NCBI RefSeq assembly: GCF_003054045.1
Contig: NZ_QBKH01000003.1
Location: 760,197 to 824,196, forward strand
Direction of reading: 5' to 3'
Length of the DNA: 64,000 nt
Origin: Sphingobacterium faecium
Lineage (GTDB): Bacteria; Bacteroidota; Bacteroidia; Sphingobacteriales; Sphingobacteriaceae
The position numbers and the translations under genes were made by a program. Positions 42,717 to 51,771 of the stretch are shown piece after piece. The notes beneath the pieces are model-generated. The model was given only the letters and a program-made list of their open reading frames with translations, ran no database searches and was not told the origin of the DNA. Each line of letters opens with the position of its first letter. Position 1 is the stretch's first letter.

Positions 42717-43985
42717 ATGAAAGAAAAAAACAGCTCCAGAAGAGATTTCTTAAAGAAATCCGTCACAGGAGCAGCGGCATTTACTATTGTCCCTCGCTTC
42801 GTATTAGGAGGACAGGGATACTTGGCACCAAGTGACCATTTAACAAAAGGGATTATTGGTGTAGGTTCAATGGGTCGTGGTCATTTTGGGTACGCAGGAA
42901 CCAAGACAGTGGCGATATGTGATGTGGACACCCGTCATTTGGCAATTGCTCAACAAGCTTTAGGCGGAGGAGTCAAAGAACATCATGATTTTCGTGATTT
43001 AATCAAAAATCCTGAAGTAGATATAGTACATATTGCAACCCCACCTCACTGGCATGGTCTGATGTCTTTAGAAGCAGCTCGTGCAGGAAAAGATATCTGG
43101 TGTGAAAAGCCAATGACACGTACTATAGGTGAAGGTAAAAAAGTTAAAGAAGCCATTGCACAGCATGGTAATATGTTTAGACTAAACACTTGGTTTCGTT
43201 TTAGTGATAATTTTTATGGAATGAATGTTCCGGTAAAAAAGATCAAAAAATTAGTAGATACAGGGATGTTAGGCTGGCCATTAAAAGTCACGATCAGCAA
43301 GCATACAGGTTTTGATTGGAAATTTTATTGGGTGGGAAAAGAAAATCTTCCTGTTGAACCTGTGCCAGCCGAGTTGGACTATGAATTGTGGTTAGGACCG
43401 GCACCATTCAAGCCTTATAGCACACACCGGGTGCATACGACTTTTAGAGGTTATTGGGATTACGATGGGGGAGGATTAGGAGACATGGGACAACATTACT
43501 TAGATCCTGTTCAATATTTCTTAGGGAAAGATGGCGAAAGCCCAGTATCGGTAGAAGTGGATGCTCCTCAGCAGCATAGTGATGCTGTTGGTACTTGGAG
43601 AAGAATTACCTACACCTATGCGGATGGCTGCCAAATTATTTTAGATGGAGAGGGTAAAGATGAAGGTATGGCTTATATAGAAGGGCCAAAAGGAAAACTA
43701 TATAAAGGCTTTGTTTCGGATATCCCAGATATGGAAAGAAAATTATCACAATTTCCAGAGCCAGCTCCGCAAATTACAGATTTCTTAGAATCGGTACGTA
43801 CACGTGAGAAATTTGCATTAAATGAAGAAAACGGATATCGCTCCTGTACGTTGGTGAACATGGGTTTAATTGCCTTACGTTTAAATCGATCATTGAAATT
43901 TGACTCTACCAAAGACGAGTTTATCAATGACGATGCAGCAAACCGTTTAGTTTATCAACCCATGCGCGGCCCTTGGTCCATGTAA
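42717..43985 (+). CDS. secreted Gfo/Idh/MocA-family oxidoreductase
   Basis: 422 residues. The leader has SRRDFLKKSVTGAAAF, a Tat signal, so the protein is exported already folded with its nucleotide. The Rossmann part contains KGIIGVGSMGRGHFG, VDIVHIATPPHWHG and the catalytic EKPMTRT motif. Members of this group oxidise sugars or sugar derivatives, often at C3. The following gene (18 nt away) encodes DUF1080 domains, known as 3-keto-disaccharide hydrolases, so the pair may act in a 3-keto-glycoside route in the periplasm. Inference from context. Confidence 0.9.
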   Translation: MKEKNSSRRDFLKKSVTGAAAFTIVPRFVLGGQGYLAPSDHLTKGIIGVGSMGRGHFGYAGTKTVAICDVDTRHLAIAQQALGGGVKEHHDFRDLIKNPEVDIVHIATPPHWHGLMSLEAARAGKDIWCEKPMTRTIGEGKKVKEAIAQHGNMFRLNTWFRFSDNFYGMNVPVKKIKKLVDTGMLGWPLKVTISKHTGFDWKFYWVGKENLPVEPVPAELDYELWLGPAPFKPYSTHRVHTTFRGYWDYDGGGLGDMGQHYLDPVQYFLGKDGESPVSVEVDAPQQHSDAVGTWRRITYTYADGCQIILDGEGKDEGMAYIEGPKGKLYKGFVSDIPDMERKLSQFPEPAPQITDFLESVRTREKFALNEENGYRSCTLVNMGLIALRLNRSLKFDSTKDEFINDDAANRLVYQPMRGPWSM

Positions 43986-44003
43986 TTTTCTAATCTATCT
44001 AAA

Positions 44004-47000
44004 ATGAAAAAAGTTTTTAATACGATATCTGCCTTATTAATACTTCAAGTGGCAGCATATGCACAACAGCCCCAAAATAGAACAACGGCGACTAAAATAG
44101 CTGATGTGTTGGGACAACAACCGGCCAATGAAAAGGTCAAGTTTCTATACGCGATGAATGAGTTGGAAAACTTTACATCCAATGAATTTGCGGCCATGTT
44201 GAACCAATTAAAGCCACAAGGACAAAATAATGCCGAAGTGGAGTATGCGACAAATAGCTATTCTTTTTTTGTCAATCAACCAGGTAAGGAAAAACAGAAA
44301 GAAGTATTCGTTCAAGGTCTATTAGATGCATTGGGGACGGTAAAAGAGGATACCAACAAAGCCTTTGTATTGCGTCTTTTACGTCAGTGTGCAACAAATA
44401 CTGCTGTTAGTAAAGTTGCTACTTATTTAAATACCCCATATTTGGCTGATGCCGCTGCACGCACTTTGGTTTCCATCAATACGAAAGAATCCAGCGATGC
44501 ACTTGCACAGGGATTAGCCAAAGTAAGCGATGAAAAATCTGCAATTGCTATCGTTACAGCACTTGGCGACGTTAAAAATCAATCTACAGAAACACCAATT
44601 ATCGCTTTATTGGATAAGTTTAAATCCGAGACTTTTAAGCGAACAGGATTGATCGCATTGAGTAAAATCGGTGGAACAGCAGCATTGCCGATCTTTGAAA
44701 AGGAACTTAAGGCCGCAAATTATAGCTATGATAATTTGAATAGCATCGGTCTGGGCTTGGATTATGCAGAGTCTTTAATTGAAAATAAGAAAAATGCCGA
44801 AGCTGTTGCCTACTTAAATACCTTATTTGCGCAAGCTTCTAAATTAAAAGCAATCAATGGGCAGGTAGGCTCTTTAACCTTATTAACGCAATTGGATGCT
44901 AAGAAACAAAAGAAAAAATTGTTATTAGCGGCAAAAAATGAAAATAATGTTTACCGTCATGTTGCTTTAAGTTTATTGCACAAATACGGAGATGCCAATG
45001 ACACTAAAAAACTGTTGGCATTAGCAGCGAAATCAAGTCCTGCTGTTCAAGAATCGTTGTTGAACTATATTGCTCAAAACGGTTCAATAAGCCAATTAAA
45101 AGCAATCGAAAAAATAGTTGACAAGTCTACAGATGCGCATGCTAAATTAGCTGGTCTATCGGCGATCAACCTCCTGTCTAAAGGTGCTGATTCGAAAGCG
45201 TTAATTGACAATTTGTCTAATGATGCGCAACTGAATGAATCGATCAAAGCGCTTTTGTTAAGTTCAAAAAATGAGCAGACAATGGACGTCATCAACAATT
45301 CATTAGCAACTGTCGATGATGCAAAGAAAATTGAATTATTGGATATTTTGAGCACAAGAGCTAATGCTAATTCTTCGCAGGCAGTATTAGGTCTAAATAG
45401 TGCAAATGCTGATGTCAATGCCGCAATTAATAAGGCTTTACCAAATGTGGCACAGGAAAAGGACCTAGATGTACTGGTCAATTTATTGGCAAAATCGGAT
45501 GATGCTTCTAGTAAGAACTTGGAAGTTGCAATTGCCAATGTGATCCAATCAAGTCCCAATAGAGACCAGCATATTCAGAAATTAGCGGCTAATATTTCGA
45601 GATCTGCTGCACCTAGTGCAACCAAATATTTTCCAGTTTTTGCAAGATTAGGCGATCAAGAGTCATTAAATGCAGTTGTCAATTACTTGAAATCGGACAA
45701 TCCTGCACTTCGAAATGCTGCTATTGCTGCTATTGCTGACTGGTCTACACCATTAGCATTGAATGAACTGATTCAACTTTCCAGAACCGATCTATCGGCT
45801 GATTTAAATGGAAAAGTATTCGCAGGACTGGTTAAGAATATTAATAAATCCAGTGAAACAAATGACCAGAAGACACTTTTATTGAAAGATGCCTTTGCAG
45901 TTGCTCAAAATAGCAATCAAAAAAGAACGGTCTTGGCTTCTTTACAAGCAACAGGTACGTACCAAGCATTGGTATTTGCGAGTAAATACATGAAAGACCC
46001 AGAGTTAAAAGGTGCGGCTGTAAATACAGCGATGAACATTGCTTTGGATAATAAGTCTTTTGTAGGTACAGAAATCCGCACGATACTGAATGAAGTTATT
46101 GGCAATTTAAGTGGAAGCGAAAGCTCTTATTTAAAAGAAGCTGTTATTAAGCATCTTGCTGAAATGCCAAAATCTGAAGGTTTTGTGAGTCTGTTTAATG
46201 GACAGGATCTGACAGGCTGGAAAGGTTTAGTAGCCAATCCCATCAAAAGAAGTCAGATGACAGAAAAAGAATTGGCTTCAGCTCAAGTAAAAGCGGATGA
46301 GCACATGCGTCAAGGATGGGTGGCTAAAAATGGAGAATTGATATTCACCGGAAAAGGAGACAATATCGCGACAATCAAACAATATGGTGATTTTGAGATG
46401 TTAGTGGATTGGAAGTTGGATAAAAATGGTAAAGAAGGTGATGCTGGAATTTATCTTCGCGGTACTCCACAAGTGCAAATTTGGGATATATCCAGAGTAC
46501 ACGAAGGAGCTCAGGTGGGTTCTGGAGGTCTGTACAATAACCAAAAAGCAGAATCGAAACCATTATTGGTGGCGGACAATCCATTAGGAGAATGGAATAC
46601 CTTCAAAATTAAGATGGTTGACGACAAGGTTACAGTTTACTTAAATGGTAAATTGGTTACAGATAATGTGCCTTTAGAAAATTATTGGGATCGCAATCAA
46701 TCCATTTTCCCGACCGAGCAGATTGAGTTGCAGGCTCATGGTACGGTAGTGTCGTATAGAGATATCTACGTTAAAGAGCTGGCTAGAAAAAATGTATTTC
46801 AATTGAGTGCAGCTGAAAAGAAAGAAGGTTTTGAGGTGCTGTTTGATGGTACAAACTTAGATAAGTGGACGAAGAATGATGGTTATGTCATCAGTGATGA
46901 AGGATATCTTAGGGTAGTGCCGGATGCTAAATTTGGTGGTAATCTTTATACAAAAGAAGAGTATGGCGATTTTATCTATCGTTTTGATTTCAAATTGACT

Positions 47001-47402
47001 GAAGGTGCCAACAATGGTGTAGGTGTCAGAGCTCCATTAGAGGGTGATGCAGCTTATGCCGGTATGGAAATCCAAGTATTGGATAACACTGCTGATATCT
47101 ATAAAGACTTGAAACCTTACCAATACCATGGTTCGGTATACGGTGTTGCAACGGCTAAAAAAGGATTCTTAAAACCAGTAGGCGAGTGGAATACGGAAGA
47201 AATCGTGGTAAAGGGTAATCGTGTTCAAGTTACTTTAAATGGCACCGTGATTCTTGATGCTGATATTGCAGCGGCAAGTAAAAATGGTACTTTGGATGGT
47301 AAAGATCATCCAGGTTTAAAACGTACTACTGGCCATCTTGCTTTCTTAGGGCATGGATCTGAAGTATTCTTTAAAAATATCAGAGTGAAAAAATTGAAAT
47401 AA
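44004..47402 (+). CDS. HEAT-repeat protein with two C-terminal DUF1080 domains
   Basis: 1132 residues. Signal peptide ends at VAAYAQQ. Residues about 30-720 form many short helical repeats of HEAT/Armadillo type (for example TGLIALSKIGGTAALPIFEK and NPALRNAAIAAIADWST). Two DUF1080 (3-keto-disaccharide hydrolase, LamG-like) domains follow: about 725-930, starting VSLFNGQDLTGWKG, and about 938-1132, starting EVLFDGTNLDKWTK. DUF1080 proteins cleave 3-keto sugars made by Gfo/Idh/MocA oxidoreductases such as the preceding gene. Doubling of DUF1080 behind a long helical scaffold is uncommon. No lipobox seen. Confidence 0.85.
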   Translation: MKKVFNTISALLILQVAAYAQQPQNRTTATKIADVLGQQPANEKVKFLYAMNELENFTSNEFAAMLNQLKPQGQNNAEVEYATNSYSFFVNQPGKEKQKEVFVQGLLDALGTVKEDTNKAFVLRLLRQCATNTAVSKVATYLNTPYLADAAARTLVSINTKESSDALAQGLAKVSDEKSAIAIVTALGDVKNQSTETPIIALLDKFKSETFKRTGLIALSKIGGTAALPIFEKELKAANYSYDNLNSIGLGLDYAESLIENKKNAEAVAYLNTLFAQASKLKAINGQVGSLTLLTQLDAKKQKKKLLLAAKNENNVYRHVALSLLHKYGDANDTKKLLALAAKSSPAVQESLLNYIAQNGSISQLKAIEKIVDKSTDAHAKLAGLSAINLLSKGADSKALIDNLSNDAQLNESIKALLLSSKNEQTMDVINNSLATVDDAKKIELLDILSTRANANSSQAVLGLNSANADVNAAINKALPNVAQEKDLDVLVNLLAKSDDASSKNLEVAIANVIQSSPNRDQHIQKLAANISRSAAPSATKYFPVFARLGDQESLNAVVNYLKSDNPALRNAAIAAIADWSTPLALNELIQLSRTDLSADLNGKVFAGLVKNINKSSETNDQKTLLLKDAFAVAQNSNQKRTVLASLQATGTYQALVFASKYMKDPELKGAAVNTAMNIALDNKSFVGTEIRTILNEVIGNLSGSESSYLKEAVIKHLAEMPKSEGFVSLFNGQDLTGWKGLVANPIKRSQMTEKELASAQVKADEHMRQGWVAKNGELIFTGKGDNIATIKQYGDFEMLVDWKLDKNGKEGDAGIYLRGTPQVQIWDISRVHEGAQVGSGGLYNNQKAESKPLLVADNPLGEWNTFKIKMVDDKVTVYLNGKLVTDNVPLENYWDRNQSIFPTEQIELQAHGTVVSYRDIYVKELARKNVFQLSAAEKKEGFEVLFDGTNLDKWTKNDGYVISDEGYLRVVPDAKFGGNLYTKEEYGDFIYRFDFKLTEGANNGVGVRAPLEGDAAYAGMEIQVLDNTADIYKDLKPYQYHGSVYGVATAKKGFLKPVGEWNTEEIVVKGNRVQVTLNGTVILDADIAAASKNGTLDGKDHPGLKRTTGHLAFLGHGSEVFFKNIRVKKLK

Positions 47403-47424
47403 GAATTATCTTATTTTATTGATT

Positions 47425-47456
47425 AGGTCCTTATTAATTGATATTAATAAGGACCT
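47425..47456 (+). terminator. terminator after the HEAT/DUF1080 gene
   Basis: Perfect 14-bp stem (47425-47438/47443-47456) with a 4-nt loop. Confidence 0.82.
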
Positions 47457-47688
47457 CTTTCGTACTGCTACCCCATTTATTGAAATGTTCAACAGTTAGA
47501 TTGATAACTTTAGGGATCAACATTCTTAATAATCTATGTTGCTGCAGACCTATAAAAATATTTAGATGACTGACAACCGATTGAAGAATCCATATTGCTG
47601 ATCAATAGAACTAGGTAATCGATAGAAATGGCACTTGAAATATATGGATAAAAAATAATATCACACGTTACGGTAGGCTGGATGAATA

Positions 47689-48018
47689 TTAGTGAGCTGT
47701 AGAATTTGAAAATACATTCATCACCACTACTCCCGAAACAATCAAGATAATACCAATCACCGCTGGCAAATCTAGTGTATGTTTAAAAACAACAACAGAG
47801 ATAACAGTTGTCAGCACAATACCAATACCACCCCAGATGGCATAAGCAATACTGAGCGGTATAGACTTAAGCGCCAAGGAGAGGAAATAGAAACATGCAA
47901 TAAAAGCAATAACCGTGATAATGGAAGGAATTAGCTTTGTAAAACCGTTAGATGCTTTCAAAAAGCTGCTGCCCGTTAATTCAAATACAATCGACAGCCC
48001 TAAAAATAAATATTTCAT
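47689..48018 (-). CDS. small multidrug resistance (SMR) exporter
   Basis: 109 residues, four membrane helices. Glu13 in IVFELTGSSFLKAS is the proton/drug-coupling residue equivalent to Glu14 of EmrE. SIAYAIWGGIGIVLTT is the family hallmark. Functions as a dimer that exports cationic compounds or guanidinium-type metabolites. A perfect TTGAT-N4-ATCAA dyad lies 60 nt upstream (48078-48091), and a Crp/Fnr-type regulator gene lies directly behind it. Confidence 0.93.
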   Translation of the reverse strand: MKYLFLGLSIVFELTGSSFLKASNGFTKLIPSIITVIAFIACFYFLSLALKSIPLSIAYAIWGGIGIVLTTVISVVVFKHTLDLPAVIGIILIVSGVVVMNVFSNSTAH

Positions 48019-48077
48019 GATATTTTATATATGATTTAATAATCATACAAAGTAACGTTAGATTGAGACGAGTTTTT

Positions 48078-48091
48078 TTGATATAGATCAA
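48078..48091. promoter_or_regulatory. FNR-type binding site TTGATATAGATCAA upstream of the SMR gene
   Basis: Exact match to the FNR consensus TTGAT-N4-ATCAA, 60 nt before the SMR ATG and 31 nt after the Crp/Fnr stop. Arms extend to TTTGAT/ATCAAA. The neighbouring regulator is the natural candidate to bind it. Confidence 0.65.
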
Positions 48092-48122
48092 ATTCAGTTA
48101 TCAAGTACCTGATAGTACGTAA

Positions 48123-48683
48123 TTATTTTTTTCGAATACGACTTAATGTTTCCTGCGTAATGCCCAAGTAGGAGGCGATATGTCCCAAAGAAATCCGTAA
48201 AGAGGCTTCGGTTTCATTCTTCAACAACGTGTTGTAACGCTCCTCCGCAGATTCTGTCTGTAGTGAAATGGCACGCTCCTCTAATATTTTACAATATTCT
48301 TCCGCTAATTTTCTACCAATGGTTTCCATCTGATGGTACTTTTGGTACAGCTCATTCATATCTTCTCTTGAGATGTAGTAAATGGAAGAATTTTCTAAAA
48401 ACTGAATACTTTCTTGGGAGGGAAGATTAAAGAAAAGTGGAATCACCGAACCTAATATGGTATTTTCAATACCAAACCAAACATTAATTTCTCGACCTTC
48501 TTTATTGTAAAATGCACGAACAAGTCCGTTTTCGATAACAAACATATTGGATACAACCTGACCTTGTTTAAGAAAAAAATCCCCCTTCTGTTTGGTCATG
48601 AATTTAGTTCTACTTAACAGTTCTTGCTCAAGATCATCATGAATTGCTCCATATTTTTTTAGTTGTTGAATTAAAAGATTCAT
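48123..48683 (-). CDS. Crp/Fnr-family transcriptional regulator
   Basis: 186 residues from ATG 48683 (MNLLIQQLKKYG); a longer frame from 48743 adds 20 residues that look non-conserved. A cyclic-nucleotide-type beta-roll (about 15-120: FFLKQGQVVSNMFVIENGLV) is followed by a winged helix ending in ASYLGITQETLSRIRKK. The recognition helix keeps Glu-x-x-Ser-Arg, as in FNR, not the Arg-Glu of CRP. There is only one Cys, so no FNR-like Fe-S cluster; the signal it senses is unknown. It is tandem with the SMR gene and probably regulates it through the 48078 site. Confidence 0.9.
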   Translation of the reverse strand: MNLLIQQLKKYGAIHDDLEQELLSRTKFMTKQKGDFFLKQGQVVSNMFVIENGLVRAFYNKEGREINVWFGIENTILGSVIPLFFNLPSQESIQFLENSSIYYISREDMNELYQKYHQMETIGRKLAEEYCKILEERAISLQTESAEERYNTLLKNETEASLRISLGHIASYLGITQETLSRIRKK

Positions 48684-48743
48684 ATTTTTTGTTACTTCCT
48701 TACCTATTAAAATATTCAGAATATCTCTATACCCTTGTTCCAA

Positions 48744-49093
48744 AATATCACTTTATGTATGTAAGCGCTAAATTTGAAGCCTTATAAGCCAATAGCTATA
48801 TAAGAGCTTCTGTTTGCAACTACAATAACAAAATTACTCAGATTTATCATATTTATATGCATGATATCTCATTTACATCATCCTTATAGGGATAGGACGT
48901 AGTGAAAAACAATTTTTATCCCCATATCTTAACTGTTGATCCCTTATGGGGATCGTTTGAATCCTGGTATTGTTCATGCACTTTCTGTTTTTTTTTAAGT
49001 TGGGACAGCACAAAATAAGATTGATCTGATCATGATCAAATAATCAGATCAATATCCGGGATATGGAATTTATGATTGCCTATTGTCAAGGGA
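48744..49093. other. intergenic region with FNR-like and other dyads
   Basis: About 350 nt between the Crp/Fnr gene and the small 70-residue protein. No coding or RNA signal seen. It contains GATCCC/GGGATC dyad (48938-48954) and the nested dyad at 49021-49052. Confidence 0.5.
49021..49052. repeat. nested inverted repeat with near-FNR core
   Basis: Arms 49021-49030 and 49043-49052 pair perfectly (TTGATCTGAT/ATCAGATCAA). Inside, TGATCATGATCA (49027-49038) is a perfect palindrome, nine of ten bases of an FNR-type site. Could be a Crp/Fnr operator or a terminator for the minus-strand operon ending at 49094. Confidence 0.45.
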
Positions 49094-49306
49094 CTAGTAG
49101 GGTAACTCTTCACAGTTAAAACCCTTATTCTGCAAGAGTGAGATGATGGACGCTGCATTTTTCTTTTGCGTATCAATACGTAAGATACGATCGCAATCCT
49201 GTAAGTCGAAATTCCATTTACCGGGGGTACAGTATGCAGTAAGATCGTATGCTAAGTCAAGAATATCTTTTTCAGTTTCAACTGATGTCTTAAATACATA
49301 AATCAT
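49094..49306 (-). CDS. 70-residue HMA-like small protein
   Basis: MIYVFKTSVETEKDILDL to CEELPY. The pattern beta-alpha-beta-beta-alpha-beta with WNFDLQDCDRILRID resembles the ferredoxin-like fold of heavy-metal-associated domains, but the CxxC metal site is missing. Short proteins of this kind are widespread in Bacteroidota; role unknown. 35 nt after the siderophore-interacting protein on the same strand, so a shared transcript with it is likely. Confidence 0.7.
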   Translation of the reverse strand: MIYVFKTSVETEKDILDLAYDLTAYCTPGKWNFDLQDCDRILRIDTQKKNAASIISLLQNKGFNCEELPY

Positions 49307-49341
49307 ATGGCTCGTTGTTTTAGTTTTTTAAATATAATCTG

Positions 49342-50052
49342 TTATAGTCCTTTCTTTCCTTGCAACCAATAGCCCTGTGCCGATATACGTTTCGCGCCTT
49401 TGTTTTTAAGAACTTTTCGAAACGTCTGGATAGAAATGACATTGCCGACCAGTATATAACTGGCATCTAGCCATGTCTCATCATAGAATAGGGGAAGATC
49501 AGCTATCCATTTCTCTTGCGAGAAGGACCCATCTTTTGGAAATATCTGGTAGTTTTCCAAGCCTAATAATGCTGGAACCTCTTTATTTTCATCGTCCAAT
49601 TCCAGATAAAATTGAAATAAATGTTTGTTTTGCTTTAGCATAGGAAGTAAAGAGCAGGCTAACCCGAGCGATGTTTCATCTCCAAAAAAAAACTGATGTT
49701 TGATCTTCTGCTGATATACCTTACGTCCTCTTGGGCTACTGATATAAAGTTGATCACCTATGTTCAAGCTATGGGCGTATTGGCTACCGGGACCATTGTC
49801 GTGAAGATGGAATATAATATCCAGAATGCCCGTACGGATATCGTGATAGGCAATGGTGTAATTCCGGTATTCGATATCGTTGACACGTATGACGCTGGCA
49901 TAGCCTATCTGAAAATTCATATGAGCAATATTACTCCGGAAGCGTACTTTTTTAAGATACGGGCTAAGGTAAGTGGCGTGGATGACTTCAGCGCGCTGTC
50001 CGACGACACTTTCTAATAGTTCTCCTGCCCATTTGGGTATTGTTGATATCAT
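49342..50052 (-). CDS. siderophore-interacting protein (FAD-binding ferric reductase-like)
   Basis: 236 residues from ATG 50052 (MISTIPKWAGELLESV); an upstream frame would add 11 residues. The FAD motif RNYTIAYHD (RxYT) and GPGSQYAHSLNIGDQLYIS belong to the SIP/ViuB group, which releases iron from ferric siderophores in the cytoplasm. GDETSLGLACSLLPML is the NAD-binding side. Encoded after an AraC regulator (79 nt), which may respond to iron or siderophore. Confidence 0.88.
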   Translation of the reverse strand: MISTIPKWAGELLESVVGQRAEVIHATYLSPYLKKVRFRSNIAHMNFQIGYASVIRVNDIEYRNYTIAYHDIRTGILDIIFHLHDNGPGSQYAHSLNIGDQLYISSPRGRKVYQQKIKHQFFFGDETSLGLACSLLPMLKQNKHLFQFYLELDDENKEVPALLGLENYQIFPKDGSFSQEKWIADLPLFYDETWLDASYILVGNVISIQTFRKVLKNKGAKRISAQGYWLQGKKGL

Positions 50053-50130
50053 GGTATTCCTTTTTAGTTCATTACAAAGGAACATCGAATTTACAGTCTA
50101 AACAATGGAGTAAAGAAAGAGTGTATTGGA

Positions 50131-50994
50131 CTAATCGCGGTTTTTATTCCTAAAGGATAGGGCTGACATTCCAGTTGCCTTCGAGAAAAGTCTGGAGAAG
50201 TAGGCATAATCCTCGAAACCCAACGTGTCAGCAATTTCTTTTACCGATTGGTCAGAATGGTAAAGCAGTCGCTTGGCTTCTAAAATAATGCGCTGTTGAA
50301 TATGATAGGATACCGGCTGGCCAGTAGTGTCTTTTACACATTCATTCAAATAAGAGGTTGAGATATTGAGGGTCAAAGCATAAGCAGAAGGCTGCTTTAT
50401 CGATACAAAGTCTCGCTGTAGTGCAGATTTGAAAGCTTTAGTAATGATCTCTGATCGAGAAAGCTTGTCAACAGGTGTGGCGCCTTCTAGGTACAGTGAA
50501 GTGAGAAGTCCAATCAATGTATTGCAGCTGTCTTTTAATAAGGCGTGATACAATTGCTGATTTTTTCGTGCAGATAGGGTAAGGCATAGCGATGCACTGT
50601 TGGCTAGGATAGAAAAGATATCTTCTTCAACCATTAGAGGTTTGAGGGGAGCCAGCTCTTCTAACAAATGGAGGTATTCCGGATTTATATGTTCACTATT
50701 GATCCTCAAAAAACTACCGCTCACACTTGCCAGAGCAACAATACGATGTACCTGATGTGGATGTATATATAGAATAGAAAAAGGCTTTACAGTATATTGT
50801 TGAAAATCTATTTCGATTTCAGTAGTTCCATTTTCTAACAAGAAAAACGAATGGTAGTTATCACGGTGTGATCGTCTGACGTCATCCAGATTCATGATAT
50901 CCTGTTCATCAAAGTGCGCTTTGCCCATACTGATTCCCGAACTGAATTCAGCAGTCATTGTTTTTATAGGGATGGACTTATTTTTTTGACGCAT
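50131..50994 (-). CDS. AraC-family transcriptional regulator
   Basis: 287 residues. N-terminal cupin-like part with HPHQVHRI and C-terminal double helix-turn-helix (LNISTSYLNECVKDTTGQ; KEIADTLGFEDYAYFSRLF SKATG region). Position just ahead of the SIP gene suggests local control. Effector not known. Confidence 0.9.
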   Translation of the reverse strand: MRQKNKSIPIKTMTAEFSSGISMGKAHFDEQDIMNLDDVRRSHRDNYHSFFLLENGTTEIEIDFQQYTVKPFSILYIHPHQVHRIVALASVSGSFLRINSEHINPEYLHLLEELAPLKPLMVEEDIFSILANSASLCLTLSARKNQQLYHALLKDSCNTLIGLLTSLYLEGATPVDKLSRSEIITKAFKSALQRDFVSIKQPSAYALTLNISTSYLNECVKDTTGQPVSYHIQQRIILEAKRLLYHSDQSVKEIADTLGFEDYAYFSRLFSKATGMSALSFRNKNRD

Positions 50995-51082
50995 GATAGG
51001 ATGTGTATATCTTCAAACCTGAGTACTGCACAGCTAAGAGAAGCAAAAATACGAGAAAATATTAAGGCATGGTGTGCACCGT

Positions 51083-51697
51083 TTATTTTTGTTCCATAAT
51101 AGTTCTGAAAGTAAGGTTAATCCTCGGGGCATGGATCTTTTTTGTTGGAGGAAGCCGATGTAGCCAATGGGATTGAGTTTCGTCTTTCATCACCAGCAAG
51201 CTACCATGTTCTAAGGTCAATCCGACATGCTCTTTCGTTTGTTTATGTTTAAAAGCAAATTTACGCACGGCACCAAAGCTTAAGGAGCCGATAGCCCCAT
51301 TTTTCATTAGATCTTTTTCGCCATCACTATGCCAGGCCATACCTTCATCCCCGTTATGATAGAGATTGAGCAAGCAAGAGTTAAAAGTCTCTCCAGTCAT
51401 TTTTTCAATTAAAACTTTCAATTCCAACAACTCTTTTGACCACGGTAGTGCGCGCTTTGTTGTATTCGAATAGGTGTATTCAAAGGGTTTTTCCCCGTAC
51501 CATGCAACTTTTCTTTTGGTCACTATATGTTTACCAAAAATAACAGCCTCATCATGGCGCCATTCGATAGCAGCTAATAATTTTTCATAATAGCGATTGG
51601 CAGTTTCCATATCCATGATTGGACCATAATAATGTACAGTACCATCTTTTGGAAGCCAATTTTTTGAGCTATTAACAGGGTAATCGAATAATTCCAT
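51083..51697 (-). CDS. alkB: AlkB-like 2-oxoglutarate/Fe(II) DNA/RNA dioxygenase
   Basis: 204 residues. The Fe(II) triad is visible as HSD in MAWHSDGEKDLMKNG and the later His in SHWLHRLPPT; RINLTFR binds 2-oxoglutarate. It removes methyl groups from 1-methyladenine and 3-methylcytosine in DNA/RNA. The short form matches ALKBH2-like bacterial AlkB. It lies 74 nt after an Ada-type gene on the same strand, matching the adaptive response to alkylation. Confidence 0.92.
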   Translation of the reverse strand: MELFDYPVNSSKNWLPKDGTVHYYGPIMDMETANRYYEKLLAAIEWRHDEAVIFGKHIVTKRKVAWYGEKPFEYTYSNTTKRALPWSKELLELKVLIEKMTGETFNSCLLNLYHNGDEGMAWHSDGEKDLMKNGAIGSLSFGAVRKFAFKHKQTKEHVGLTLEHGSLLVMKDETQSHWLHRLPPTKKIHAPRINLTFRTIMEQK

Positions 51698-51771
51698 ATC
51701 GTTAATTTATGCTATTTTTTTATTTATGTTAAGTTTGCACCCTTATAAAAGACGATGTGCAAACTGGATCT

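Noticed and set aside
42641..42835. Short frame overlapping the Gfo/Idh/MocA start
   Set aside because: Overlaps a well-supported Tat-signal start and resembles nothing.
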